A stretch of 64,000 bases of DNA from Methylovirgula ligni (GTDB lineage Bacteria > Pseudomonadota > Alphaproteobacteria > Rhizobiales > Beijerinckiaceae). Location: the NCBI RefSeq assembly GCF_004135935.1, contig NZ_CP025086.1:2976001-3040000 (forward strand), read 5' to 3'. The notes beneath the pieces were generated by a model. It was not told the origin of the DNA. It ran no database searches and worked only from the letters and a program-made list of their open reading frames with translations. Made by a program: the position numbers and the translations under genes. Below, piece by piece: positions 28,987 to 37,456 of this stretch (the first letter of the stretch is position 1; each line of letters begins with the position of its first letter).

Positions 28987-29811
28987 ATGACAAAAACGGC
29001 TCTGGTGACCGGTGCCTCGTCCGGCATTGGCGAAGCGACGGTCAAGCGGCTTCTGGCCGACGGCTATACGGTTTACGCCGCGGCGCGGCGGACGGAGCGC
29101 ATGGCACCGCTTGCGGCGCAAGGCGCACATATCATCGGGCTCGATCTGACCGATGATGCTTCGATCGTCGCGGCGATCGACAAGATCAGGAACGAAACAG
29201 GCCGGCTCGACGTGCTCGTCAATAATGCCGGCTACGGCAGCTACGGCGCAGTGGAGGACGTGCCTCTGGATGAGGCCCGGCGGCAATTCGAGGTGAATGT
29301 CTTCGGCGCCGCGCGCCTAAGTCAGCTCGCGTTGCCTTTCATGCGCGCGCAGAAGAGCGGCAAGATCGTCAACGTAACCTCGGTCGGCGGCAAATTCGGG
29401 TCGCCCTTCGGCGCCTGGTATCACGCGACCAAATACGCGCTGGAGGGCTTGAGCGATTGTCTGCGCATCGAGACAAAGCCCTTCGGGATCGACGTCATCG
29501 TCATCGAACCCGGCGCCATCCGCACCGAATGGGGCGGCATCGCGCATGACAGCCTCGTCGCCCGCTCCGGCGATACCGCTTATGGCCCTTATGTGCGCCG
29601 GCACGCCAAAATGTTCGAAAACCTCGAACCCTCGCGCCTGCCCTCGCCGCCCGAAGCCGTCGCAAAGGTCATCGGCGATGCGGTGGCGTCAAAACGGCCG
29701 CATACGCGCTATGCCGCTGCCGGCGGCGCGCCTGCCTTCCTGTTTTTGGCGCATATCTTGCCGGACCGGGCGAAGGATCGGCTGATATGGTGGATGTCAC
29801 AACGCAATTGA
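28987..29811 (+). CDS. Short-chain dehydrogenase/reductase (MerR-linked)
   Basis: SDR of 274 aa from ATG 28987, preceded by GTGGAGCGG. Motifs: ALVTGASSGIGEATVKRLL, NNAGYGSYG, Ser in VTSVGGKF, catalytic WYHATKYALEG. The C-terminal region is longer than in the SDR at 27718 and resembles retinol-dehydrogenase-like SDRs. Expected to be activated by the divergent MerR protein. A small membrane-protein gene starts 14 bases downstream. Confidence 0.9.
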   Translation: MTKTALVTGASSGIGEATVKRLLADGYTVYAAARRTERMAPLAAQGAHIIGLDLTDDASIVAAIDKIRNETGRLDVLVNNAGYGSYGAVEDVPLDEARRQFEVNVFGAARLSQLALPFMRAQKSGKIVNVTSVGGKFGSPFGAWYHATKYALEGLSDCLRIETKPFGIDVIVIEPGAIRTEWGGIAHDSLVARSGDTAYGPYVRRHAKMFENLEPSRLPSPPEAVAKVIGDAVASKRPHTRYAAAGGAPAFLFLAHILPDRAKDRLIWWMSQRN

Positions 29812-29825
29812 GCTGATGGTGGGCG

Positions 29826-30164
29826 ATGAATCCGGTTGTGGCTTATGTTGTTCTCGCGGTCGCCGCGGCGCTTGAGGCAGGCGGTGATGCCATTGTGCGC
29901 AAGGGCTTGCAGGCACCGAACGGACCGGGGCGGATCGGTCTCTTCGCGCTCGGCGCCGCGGTCCTCTTCGCCTATGGATTGACCGTCAATTCCCCGCCCT
30001 GGGATTTCGGCAAATTGCTGGGCATCTATGTCACGCTGTTCTTCATGATCGCCCAGATCGTCAATATCGTCTTTTTCGGCGCACGGCCGGATCTGCCCAT
30101 TTACGTCGGCGGCGCGCTTATCCTCGCCGGCGGCCTCGTCATCACCCTCTGGCGGCCGGGCTAA
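29826..30164 (+). CDS. Small four-helix membrane protein (SMR/EamA-like)
   Basis: 112-residue hydrophobic protein with four predicted helices: VVAYVVLAVAAALEAGGDAIV, IGLFALGAAVLFAYGL, LLGIYVTLFFMIAQIVNIVFF and IYVGGALILAGGLVITLW. The size, a Glu in the first helix and the last helix ending in Trp resemble small multidrug-resistance proteins, though the typical SMR signature is weak. It is 14 bases after the SDR gene, so it is probably co-transcribed under MerR control. Confidence 0.72.
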   Translation: MNPVVAYVVLAVAAALEAGGDAIVRKGLQAPNGPGRIGLFALGAAVLFAYGLTVNSPPWDFGKLLGIYVTLFFMIAQIVNIVFFGARPDLPIYVGGALILAGGLVITLWRPG

Positions 30165-30169
30165 GACCC

Positions 30170-30655
30170 TCAGACCCGGTGAAAGGTCACGACGACCCCG
30201 GCAATGCTCGGCCCGTAGAGATTGATCGAGGCATACTGGGACCGCCCTCGCGTGTAGATGGACAGTTTCGCGCTCAAGCCGAGTCCTGAAACGACGCCCG
30301 CGACGGAGGGCCCGTGCACGAGGCCGGTCAGCGTGCCCGAGGCGCCGCTCGTCAACTCCCGCCAGGTGCCGGACAATCTGCCGTCAATTTCAGTGACATC
30401 GCTGTCGACGGCAATGACATAGCTGTCGCTGGCGCAGCGCAGGAACTGCCGTAGGCTTTCGCCGCGCGGGGAGACGATATAGATCGCCCGGCAGCGCAGC
30501 CGCTGACCCACTCCACCCATCGTGAGCGTGCCGCTTCCCACCCAATCCCCGGCCAGGGGCGAGAATGGTCCCGCCCGGGATTCGCTGTTTTGGAAAGCAA
30601 GCGCCGCGATGACCAATACCGCGCGGAGCAGCAATCCCGCCTTGCCCGAACGCAT
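30170..30655 (-). CDS. Conserved exported protein of unknown function
   Basis: 161 residues with a signal peptide (MRSGKAGLLLRAVLVIAALAF, cleavage near SRAG). The mature region has LAGDWVGSGTLTMGGVGQRLRCRAIY, LRQFLRCASDSYVI, GRLSGTWRELTSGASGTLTG and LSIYTRGRSQYASINL. A beta-rich, lipocalin-like fold with one Cys pair is suggested. Similar proteins are common in Hyphomicrobiales (from memory), without known function. Confidence 0.75.
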   Translation of the reverse strand: MRSGKAGLLLRAVLVIAALAFQNSESRAGPFSPLAGDWVGSGTLTMGGVGQRLRCRAIYIVSPRGESLRQFLRCASDSYVIAVDSDVTEIDGRLSGTWRELTSGASGTLTGLVHGPSVAGVVSGLGLSAKLSIYTRGRSQYASINLYGPSIAGVVVTFHRV

Positions 30656-30835
30656 AGAGCCCCCTGAACGACCGGCAATCTGCAGCCGGATTTCTAACGC
30701 GCCTGCGGCCGGCCGTCGATTCGGCGCCCGTCAAAAAGTCTGCGGCGGCCAGGAACCAGGCGCAAAGATGCGCGTTGAAGCAAGCGTAGTACGCGTAATG
30801 TCTGAGTCACAGCCCTACCCCCGCCCCGCTCGGCT

Positions 30836-30856
30836 GCCCCGCTGAGTGGGGCTTTT
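30836..30856 (+). terminator. Short GC hairpin plus T4 before the tRNA gene
   Basis: GCCCC at 30836-30840 pairs with GGGGC at 30848-30852, followed by TTTT. No plus-strand gene is known upstream: the 283-base gap 30656-30938 holds no convincing ORF. It may end an unrecognised short RNA or be chance. Confidence 0.35.
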
Positions 30857-30938
30857 GGTATTTAGGCTTTACCAAAATCAGCCCGGAGCTCAGCGGCACT
30901 GGCGCGCAGAGCAAAGGTATTATACGGAGTTTTATGCT

Positions 30939-31028
30939 GGAAGGGTGGCCGAGCGGTTTAAGGCAGCGGTCTTGAAAACCGCCGTGGGTGAAAGCCTACC
31001 GTGGGTTCGAATCCCACCCCTTCCGCCA
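30939..31028 (+). tRNA. tRNA-Ser (anticodon UGA)
   Basis: Acceptor stem GGAAGGG pairs with CCCTTCC, followed by an encoded GCCA end. The anticodon loop CTTGAAA (flanked by GCGGT/ACCGC) gives anticodon TGA, reading UCA/UCG-type serine codons. The long variable arm (GTGGGTGAAAGCCTACC) is typical of tRNA-Ser; GGTTCGAATCC is the T-loop. Confidence 0.97.
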
Positions 31029-31239
31029 CGAAATAAGACCAACTCGGCCGGGCGGTATGCGCTGACGACAAGCCCAAAGATCAGCCGCAGGAAGTTGGCC
31101 GAGACGAAGAAATAAGCGCCTGTGCCCGCCAAGCCACAGGTCGGTTGAATCTGATTTTCGATCCGCGCCCGCGCTAGGCACCCAACGGGCGGATGCGTAA
31201 GCTTGGCAAGAATTTGCTTCGTATCCTCCGGGGGCCACC

Positions 31240-32067
31240 TTGCTTCGCAAATTGCTTATTTCGTCGACCGCCCTCATCTCCATGATCGTAGCGGCTTCCG
31301 CCGCCGATCTTCCGAGCACCAAGGATGCGCCAGCCTATGTGCCGCCGCCGGTCCTTAGCTGGACCGGGTTTTACGCGGGCGTGAACGCGGGCTGGGGTTC
31401 GCTCCATGATGACGGGCACCTCAACTGCTATAATCCCGAAGGCGCATACTATGGCAATGGTTGCGGTCTGCTCCCCAACCTGCACCCCAATGCCAATGGG
31501 TTCATTGGCGGCGGCCAGATTGGCTATAATTGGCAGCTCAACCAGATCGTTTTGGGCGTCGAAACGGATTTTCAGGGCGCGACCTTCAAGGGCTCTTCGT
31601 CTTTTTCCGGCGCGGTCGATTACGTCGGCGGCGGAAACAGCGGGCCGGGCACGCTGAATGTGGATGAAAGCCTTTCCTGGCTCGGCACAGCGCGCGCGCG
31701 TCTGGGTTTTCTGGTAACACCGACATTGCTTTTGTACGGGACCGGCGGTCTTGCGTATGGGAAAGTCGACGTCGATTACGTCCGCGCTTTCCCCAGTGGC
31801 GACTATTCATCCTCTGCATCGCCGGTTAAGGCCGGCTGGGTAGCGGGCGGCGGCGCCGAATATGCCATCACCAATAATTGGTCAGTTAAAGTGGAAGGTC
31901 TTTTCTACGATCTCGGTTCCGTGACGACGTCCAATGGATCCGTGCCGATCGCAACCGGCTTTACTCTCGGCAAAACCTTCGGCGTTCAAGGCGAGATCGT
32001 CCGTGCTGGCGTAAACTACAAATTCGATTTCCTCGCCCCGCCCGCGCCGGTGGTGGCGAAATACTGA
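31240..32067 (+). CDS. Outer-membrane beta-barrel protein, Omp25/Omp31 family (copy 1)
   Basis: Predicted porin-like eight-strand outer-membrane protein of 275 aa. The TTG start at 31240 is supported by CCGGGGGCC upstream and a signal peptide MLRKLLISSTALISMIVAASAADLPS. SWTGFYAGVNAGWG opens the barrel, GFIGGGQIGYNWQ and LGFLVTPTLLLYGTGGLAYG follow, and it ends in FDFLAPPAPVVAKY, the usual C-terminal strand. A strong terminator follows. A paralogue lies at 39562. Confidence 0.9.
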   Translation: MLRKLLISSTALISMIVAASAADLPSTKDAPAYVPPPVLSWTGFYAGVNAGWGSLHDDGHLNCYNPEGAYYGNGCGLLPNLHPNANGFIGGGQIGYNWQLNQIVLGVETDFQGATFKGSSSFSGAVDYVGGGNSGPGTLNVDESLSWLGTARARLGFLVTPTLLLYGTGGLAYGKVDVDYVRAFPSGDYSSSASPVKAGWVAGGGAEYAITNNWSVKVEGLFYDLGSVTTSNGSVPIATGFTLGKTFGVQGEIVRAGVNYKFDFLAPPAPVVAKY

Positions 32068-32093
32068 AAAGTGCACGGTGATGACAATTCAAG

Positions 32094-32118
32094 CGGCGGC
32101 CTCGGGCCGCCGTTTTTT
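32094..32118 (+). terminator. Rho-independent terminator of beta-barrel gene (copy 1)
   Basis: CGGCGGCC at 32094-32101 pairs with GGCCGCCG at 32105-32112 (3-base loop), followed by six T. 26 bases after the stop codon. Confidence 0.95.
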
Positions 32119-32283
32119 ATACCCGATACAGCGTTCGGCTCTCAGGGCAGCAAATTGACCTGGCGTCACGCGCTTGGGCGCTTCAATGCTCGCGACGAGG
32201 CCAAATCTGTTTTGACCGCCCGTGACTTTAATGCGAAGCCGGCCTAGGCTTGCACATATTTTTTTAATTGCGCTGGGCTCTTG

Positions 32284-33390
32284 ATGAACAAAACATCGAG
32301 TTTTTCTCGAATCGCGACCTCCAATATTCAAGACGAGCAGACTTCAACGCCAGCTTCTAGCGGCGCCAACCTCCCGTTGATCAGTTTTATCGTGGTCAAC
32401 TACAATTATGGCCGCTTTCTGAAGCAATGTGTCGATTCAATTTTTGCGCAGACCTATCCCAGGATCGAATGCATTGTTGTGGACAATAAATCGACGGATG
32501 ATTCATCTCAGGTCATTGCAAATCTCGAATTATCTTATCCGGGACTAAACGTAATCCGTGAACCGGAAAACCTCGGACAGAGCGCAGCCTGTATCGATGG
32601 ATTCCACAAGTCACGCGGCCAATATGTCGTTTTGGTCGATGCTGATGATTATTATTTCGAAACTTTCGCCGAGACCCATTTTCTCGTTCATTTGACTTTG
32701 CCTAACGCAGTCGGCTTCACCTCCAGCGAGATGATGCAGGTGGTCGGCGATTCCGTTGTTCTTGGCAATGTCATGACGGCGTCAGGGACGCCATTCCGAT
32801 CTCAATGCCACGTCGTTGAGATCGATGAAGTGTCGGCTCTGGCCAAAGCTCAAGAAGTCGGCTTGTGCCGCCCCGGCACCCTGGAGAACTTGCCGCTCAG
32901 AGGCGTGCGAAGAGAAGCAATCGAGTGGGTTTGGTCTCCCACCTCCGGCAATTTCTATCGGCGCGATGCTCTCGCTCTGTTTATCGATTGCGCTCAACTG
33001 CGAACACTCAGATGTGCCACCGATGCATTCTTCAATTTCGCAATCAACGCGTTCACTGGAAGTGTCCTCATTGACAAGCCACTAGGTGCCTACCGGATTC
33101 ACGGCGACAACCTGTTTGCTCGGCACGCGGCGCTCAACAACATGTGCCACTTTCCAATAGAAATGGATGAAGGTTCGCTTGCCGCCAAGATGGCCCTTGC
33201 GCATGTCATAGCCAATGCACAACGCTTTGCTGACAAATGCCTCTACATCAGAACTTTTCCGCAATCGCTTTCTATCCTCGGGCGCAAAGCCGCACAGGAG
33301 CGATCTAAGCGCGGGCTCGCCCGGACTCTTCGCAAATTCAGCCTGTCGTTGATAAAGCTATATTGGGAAATCAAATTACGGTCTGTTTGA
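32284..33390 (+). CDS. Family 2 glycosyltransferase (orphan)
   Basis: Predicted GT-A-fold glycosyltransferase (368 aa). ISFIVVNYNYGRFLKQCVDSIFAQTYPRIECIVVDNKSTDDS is the nucleotide-sugar-binding N-terminus; YVVLVDADDYYF holds the DxD-like metal motif. The start is ATG 32284 (a TTG lies one codon earlier). Codon use and base composition are visibly more AT-rich than the neighbours, and no other polysaccharide gene is adjacent, suggesting acquisition by transfer. Acceptor sugar unknown. Confidence 0.88.
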   Translation: MNKTSSFSRIATSNIQDEQTSTPASSGANLPLISFIVVNYNYGRFLKQCVDSIFAQTYPRIECIVVDNKSTDDSSQVIANLELSYPGLNVIREPENLGQSAACIDGFHKSRGQYVVLVDADDYYFETFAETHFLVHLTLPNAVGFTSSEMMQVVGDSVVLGNVMTASGTPFRSQCHVVEIDEVSALAKAQEVGLCRPGTLENLPLRGVRREAIEWVWSPTSGNFYRRDALALFIDCAQLRTLRCATDAFFNFAINAFTGSVLIDKPLGAYRIHGDNLFARHAALNNMCHFPIEMDEGSLAAKMALAHVIANAQRFADKCLYIRTFPQSLSILGRKAAQERSKRGLARTLRKFSLSLIKLYWEIKLRSV

Positions 33391-33433
33391 CTGCCGCCCA
33401 GGCCTCGAAGCTTAGCATCGCATAAGGGCGCGC

Positions 33434-33844
33434 ATGAGTTCGCCGAGTTCGAGCCCCCAAGCCAAGCGCCTTATGCGAACCTTGGCGCTTGGCTTTGTGT
33501 TTTTATGGTTCTTTCTCGGAAGCATCGCGCACTTCGTTTTCACCGGGCGGGAGATGAGCATCATTCCGCCTTGGCTGCCCGCAAAACGTTTGCTGGTGTT
33601 GATCAGCGGCGTCTTCGAATTGCTCGGCGCGCTGGGTGTCTTATTTCCGCCGATCCGAGGTGCGGCCGGCTGGGGCTTGGTGCTGCTGACGCTCGCGGTC
33701 ACGCCGGCCAACGTCTACATGTGGCAGCATGCGGATCTATATCCAGCGATCCCCTATTGGGCACTCACCCTTCGCTTGCCATTTCAACTGCTGCTCGTGA
33801 TAACCATCTGGTGGGCGACGCGGCCGCCGCGCGCGTCCGGTTAG
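33434..33844 (+). CDS. DoxX-like small membrane protein
   Basis: 136-residue inner-membrane protein with four helices: TLALGFVFLWFFLGSIAHFVF, LLVLISGVFELLGALGVLF, GWGLVLLTLAVTPANVYMW and LPFQLLLVITIWWA. HFVFTGREMSIIPPWLP is typical of the COG4270/DoxX-like group. ATG at 33434. Function unknown; some relatives act in thiosulfate or redox stress pathways. A DUF4126 gene follows 56 bases on. Confidence 0.8.
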   Translation: MSSPSSSPQAKRLMRTLALGFVFLWFFLGSIAHFVFTGREMSIIPPWLPAKRLLVLISGVFELLGALGVLFPPIRGAAGWGLVLLTLAVTPANVYMWQHADLYPAIPYWALTLRLPFQLLLVITIWWATRPPRASG

Positions 33845-33900
33845 GTGTTTGTACCGGTTTGCTGCTGCCGCGCCCCCGGCTAGCGAAGCGAGACGCTGCG

Positions 33901-34527
33901 ATGAACGCACAACCTGGTATCATGACATTGCTGGGCATTGCTGCCAGCGTCAGCCTGCTCTCAGGCTGGCGGCTCTACCTGTGCATTCTTGCGACGGGCC
34001 TTGCGATGCGCTGGCATATGCTGCCGCTGCCCGAGCATTTGCAGGCGCTACGCGTACTGGCCAGCCCCTGGATCATGGGCGCCGCCACATTGGCGACGCT
34101 GTGCGAGTTCTTTGCCGACAAGGTGCCGTGGCTCGACACGATCTGGGATACGGTTCACACGGCGATCCGGCCGATAGGCGGCGCGCTCTTGGCCACCGCC
34201 ATCGTCGATCCGTCCGATCCCAGGATGCAGGTGGTTGCTTTCATTCTCGGGGGTGGCGGCGCGCTGCTGGCGCATAGCGGCAAAGCCGGAGCACGCGCAG
34301 TCGTCAACGTTAGCCCCGAGCCCTTCAGCAACATCGCCCTTTCTACAACTGAGGACGTCGCCACCAGCGGGTTGCTCTACGTGGTCTATGCCTACCCCTA
34401 TGTTTCGGGCGCGGTGGCGATCGGCCTGCTCGTCATAACGATTGGAATGATGGTCGTGGCATGGAGAACTGTTGGGCGTCTATTCCGCCGCAGACCCGCC
34501 AGCGCGAAGGATGCAAGATCGCCCTGA
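33901..34527 (+). CDS. DUF4126-type membrane protein
   Basis: 208-residue membrane protein from ATG 33901; the frame is open further upstream but that part overlaps the DoxX-like gene. GIAASVSLLSGWRLYLCILATGLAMRW, VLASPWIMGAATLATLCEFFADKVPWLDTIWD, PIGGALLATAI, FILGGGGALLAHSGKAGARAVVN and a C-terminal pair of helices match the DUF4126 pattern. No function is established. It lies between DoxX-like and LDRWTG small proteins on the same strand. Confidence 0.82.
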   Translation: MNAQPGIMTLLGIAASVSLLSGWRLYLCILATGLAMRWHMLPLPEHLQALRVLASPWIMGAATLATLCEFFADKVPWLDTIWDTVHTAIRPIGGALLATAIVDPSDPRMQVVAFILGGGGALLAHSGKAGARAVVNVSPEPFSNIALSTTEDVATSGLLYVVYAYPYVSGAVAIGLLVITIGMMVVAWRTVGRLFRRRPASAKDARSP

Positions 34528-34545
34528 CGCACAAGAAAGAGACAA

Positions 34546-34722
34546 ATGAGATTTTTGAACGTAGCGTGGCTCGGTTTGGCGACCCTGGCGTTAGTACTGG
34601 CCGCGTACCTCTTCCGTTATCAGATCGTGGAGACACAGAACTTCGTGGTCGTCCTGGATCGCTGGACTGGCACCGTAAGCCATTGCGCGGCGGCCTATTG
34701 TGGAAGCAATCGTACAGATTGA
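34546..34722 (+). CDS. 58-residue membrane-anchored LDRWTG small protein
   Basis: Small gene of 58 aa reading MRFLNVAWLGLATLALVLAA at its start: one N-terminal transmembrane helix, then a short periplasmic tail with VVLDRWTGTVSHCAAAYCGS. The LDRWTG-x-V-x-x-C block recurs in small proteins of many proteobacteria (from memory), which is the main support for it being real. The two Cys could form a disulfide. ATG 34546 follows AAGAAAGAGACAA; it is 18 bases after the DUF4126 stop, so probably the end of that operon. Confidence 0.72.
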   Translation: MRFLNVAWLGLATLALVLAAYLFRYQIVETQNFVVVLDRWTGTVSHCAAAYCGSNRTD

Positions 34723-34758
34723 ACGGCCGGTAAGACCAGGGCCATTCACCGGCGAAGT

Positions 34759-35811
34759 TCAGTTTGCGGCCGGCCGCGCGAAGACGGACTCGACGATTTT
34801 GGCGCGACCGGGCCTTCCGACGATCGCGACGCCGTCGCCGGCCTGGATCGCAATATCCGCCGCCGGCTGGAGCAAGACTTCGCCATTCTGCCGTTCCAGC
34901 GCGACGACAAGAAACGCGCCGGCGGCCGCGGTCTCCAGCTCGCCAATGGTGGCTCCGACACTCTTGCTGCCGGTCGCCGCGGCGACAACCTCGATTTCGA
35001 GACCGAGACGGCGCAGATCACGGCCAAGCCGGTCGAGATCGCCCGCTTTAATTCCGGACAATACTTTCGCGACGTCTTGAAACAGTAGAAGCTCAGCCAT
35101 CCGCTCCGCGCCGATCCGCGTCGGCAGCACGACGCGGTCAGCGCCAGCCTGAATGAGCTTGCCTTCCGTGGACGCGGCTTCTCCCCGCGCGATAATCGTC
35201 AGCTCGCGGTTGAGACTGCGGGCGCTGAGCGTGATGAACACATTCGCCGCGTCGTCCGGCAAAACGGTCGCTAAGGCCCGCGCCCGGGCAATACCGGCGA
35301 GTTGCAGGACGTCTTCGTCCGTGGCATCGCCCTGCACACTGAGGAACCCCAACTCGCGCGCGGCATTCATGCGGCCGTCGCCGCGCTCCACGACCACGAA
35401 GTCGCACTTTCCCGCCTGAAGCTCGCGCGCGAGCATCTGGCCGATGCGTCCGTACCCGCAGATGATGACGTGATCGGTGAGACGGTCGATTTCCTTTTGC
35501 ATGCGACGGAACCCAAATAGTTGCTGAAGCTGGCTGGCGGTGATGAGCTGAATGAGCGCGCCGGTCAGAAAGATCATCCCGGTGCAACCCGTGACGATCA
35601 ATGCGATGGTAACGGCGCGCAATTCCGGCGTGTTGATCGGCCTGACTTCGTCGAAGCCGACCGTATAGACGGTCAGCACGACCATGTAGAGTGCGTCGCC
35701 GAACCGCCACCCGTTTTCCATATAGGCGACAGTCGCGCATGCCGAGACCACGAGCATGAAAACAACGCCGGCAGCCAGATTTCGAAGCGGAGAGGATAGG
35801 AACTTGGTCAT
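34759..35811 (-). CDS. Two-TM potassium channel with RCK/TrkA domains, variant filter
   Basis: 350-residue ion channel. TM1 at about residues 11-31, pore helix and filter at 38-55, TM2 at 68-92. A RCK N domain follows with GYGRIGQMLARELQ at about 118 and a nucleotide-binding Rossmann fold; the C-terminal TrkA-C-like domain covers 260-345. The filter reads TVYTVGFDEV where classical channels have TVGYGD, so Tyr is Phe and the final Gly-Asp is Asp-Glu. It is convergent with the LDRWTG gene. Confidence 0.85.
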   Translation of the reverse strand: MTKFLSSPLRNLAAGVVFMLVVSACATVAYMENGWRFGDALYMVVLTVYTVGFDEVRPINTPELRAVTIALIVTGCTGMIFLTGALIQLITASQLQQLFGFRRMQKEIDRLTDHVIICGYGRIGQMLARELQAGKCDFVVVERGDGRMNAARELGFLSVQGDATDEDVLQLAGIARARALATVLPDDAANVFITLSARSLNRELTIIARGEAASTEGKLIQAGADRVVLPTRIGAERMAELLLFQDVAKVLSGIKAGDLDRLGRDLRRLGLEIEVVAAATGSKSVGATIGELETAAAGAFLVVALERQNGEVLLQPAADIAIQAGDGVAIVGRPGRAKIVESVFARPAAN

Positions 35812-36001
35812 CGAGATTTGCGCGTGCCGAGGCGACCGGACCCTGGATTCAAAGGTGCACGCACGCGGCTCTTATCCCATCGGAGAACAGCCCATCCAAT
35901 GGCTCGGCTGGCTCGATCAACATCTTCAGCTTAGCGCGATGTTTCAGCGAATCGCAAACGGGCAGCGCCAGGATTTGGCGGCGCCGTTGCACGAAAGAAG
36001 G

Positions 36002-36023
36002 GCCGCCTGCCCGCAAAGGCGGC
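36002..36023 (-). terminator. Hairpin downstream of the secreted Cys protein gene
   Basis: Minus strand: GCCGCC, 10-base loop, GGCGGC, followed by a T-rich CCTTCTTTC. It begins 12 bases after the stop of the gene ending at 36035. Confidence 0.5.
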
Positions 36024-36034
36024 AATGCCACGCT

Positions 36035-36451
36035 TCATTGCTCGTTTAGTCCTTCCGGCGCACGGGAGCCGCAGGTTGGCCAGAATGCACGCGCGGCGTC
36101 GTAGCTCATACGGCCCGGAACGCCGCGAAAAGGCGGATAGCCGCCGCGTACCCTGATCCAATGGTCGAGATCGCGCCCGAGCGGTATCGGGTCGCCATAG
36201 TTTGTCCGGTGATAGGCGAATATCGCGCGCGGCGTGATGCAGACATAAGGCCGCGCTTCGCTCGCCAGCGTCATACAGGAAGAGCCGCAGAAGCCATTGA
36301 TAATGACTTGCACCTGTGCCGCGCGGGCGGCATGCGCCGCTTGCTCGAACCAGGCGACGTGGCCGCCACGGTTATATTCGACGACACAAGGATCGTGGCA
36401 CGTCCCGAAAACGCGGGTCAGCAGTATCAGAGCGACGGTAGATTTGCCCAC
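36035..36451 (-). CDS. Secreted small Cys-containing protein (conserved hypothetical, paralogue of 8175 gene)
   Basis: 138 residues from GTG 36451; the N-terminal hydrophobic stretch STVALILLTRVFG can be a signal peptide. The core reads VQVIINGFCGSSCMTLASEA, then YVCITPRAIFAYHRT, and a C-terminal MSYDAARAFWPTCG. The GxCxSSC...H layout resembles predicted periplasmic COG3904-type (ClpP/SppA-fold) proteins, in which a Ser would be nucleophile. That assignment is tentative. It shares the Cys/His spacing with the plus-strand protein at 8175. It stands alone between the potassium channel and DUF4239 genes. Confidence 0.68.
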   Translation of the reverse strand: MGKSTVALILLTRVFGTCHDPCVVEYNRGGHVAWFEQAAHAARAAQVQVIINGFCGSSCMTLASEARPYVCITPRAIFAYHRTNYGDPIPLGRDLDHWIRVRGGYPPFRGVPGRMSYDAARAFWPTCGSRAPEGLNEQ

Positions 36452-36676
36452 CTCGGACGGCCCCGAAAATCATCTGGGAAGTAAAGCAGCAGAATCAAAA
36501 AACGCCCAGAACGGCTTTGCAAAGTCCCCAACTACCGCGCGGTCTGGCCACCCTGCGGCCCGCTTGCGGCTGTCCTCAGCGTAGCAGTTGCAACCAGCAT
36601 GCCGAAATGCCATCGATCGGCGATTCCAACAATCATACGGCGGCCAGTTCTCGAGCGTCGCCAGAGGCCAGAGCAC

Positions 36677-37456
36677 ATGATGCACTTTATCACCTCCTCG
36701 CCGCTTTGGGTTCAGACCATTTTGATCCTCATATTGCCGACGATCGCGTCCATGCTCGGGCCGCTCCTCGTCCGGCGCTTCGTAAGACTGGAAAAGCTCG
36801 CCACCAATAACGAGGTCGCGGGATTCAAGTTCGCGACCGTCGGCGTTCTCTATGCCGTGCTTCTTGCGTTTTCCATCGTCGTCGTTTGGGAAAAGTTCAA
36901 TGACGCGGAAGCGACCGTCCAACGCGAGGCGGCCGCCGCGGCAACGATCTATCATCTCGTTCCCGGCCTCGCCCCCGCGCAAGCCAAGGACGCGCGCGAC
37001 GCCTTGACGACTTATCTGAAGTCCATCGTGACAGACGAGTGGCCCGCGATGGAAGACGGACGCGCAAACCAGCAGACCTGGAAAGCGCTTGGCGCGATCT
37101 ATACCGCGCTGCTCGCCACGGATGCGACCGCAAAAGGCGATCCGACCGTCAAGGCGGAGATTTTCAACCAGCTCAATCTTATCACGCAAGCACGCCGGAC
37201 GCGGCTGCTCGCCGCTGAGGGCGACGTGCCAGGGCCGGTCTGGTTCATCCTCTTCGGAGGCGCGTTCTTGACGGTCGTCTTTACCTTCTTCTTCGGCACG
37301 CAAAATCTGCGCGCGCAGACATTGATGACCGGGCTGCTGACGCTGCTGATCTTCTCGGAGCTATTGATCGCCGTCGCACTCGACCGGCCCTTCACCGGCG
37401 GGATCAAGGAATCCCCCGACGCCATCGTCCGTGTGCTGGCGGATTTTGCGCCTTAG
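36677..37456 (+). CDS. DUF4239-type (bestrophin-like) membrane protein
   Basis: 259-residue membrane protein from ATG 36677 (or 36680). It has two N-terminal helices (WVQTILILILPTIASMLGPLL and FATVGVLYAVLLAFSIVVVWEKF), a soluble middle helix bundle beginning DAEATVQREAAAAATIY, and two C-terminal helices (WFILFGGAFLTVVFTFFFG and LMTGLLTLLIFSELLIAVAL). This is the DUF4239 layout; an ion-channel-like role is proposed for the family but unproven. It ends in a 4-bp tail-to-tail overlap (TTAG) with the Crp/Fnr gene. Confidence 0.83.
   Translation: MMHFITSSPLWVQTILILILPTIASMLGPLLVRRFVRLEKLATNNEVAGFKFATVGVLYAVLLAFSIVVVWEKFNDAEATVQREAAAAATIYHLVPGLAPAQAKDARDALTTYLKSIVTDEWPAMEDGRANQQTWKALGAIYTALLATDATAKGDPTVKAEIFNQLNLITQARRTRLLAAEGDVPGPVWFILFGGAFLTVVFTFFFGTQNLRAQTLMTGLLTLLIFSELLIAVALDRPFTGGIKESPDAIVRVLADFAP

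Noticed and set aside
30846-31115. 89-codon frame spanning the tRNA-Ser gene
   Set aside because: It is translated tRNA sequence, not a gene.
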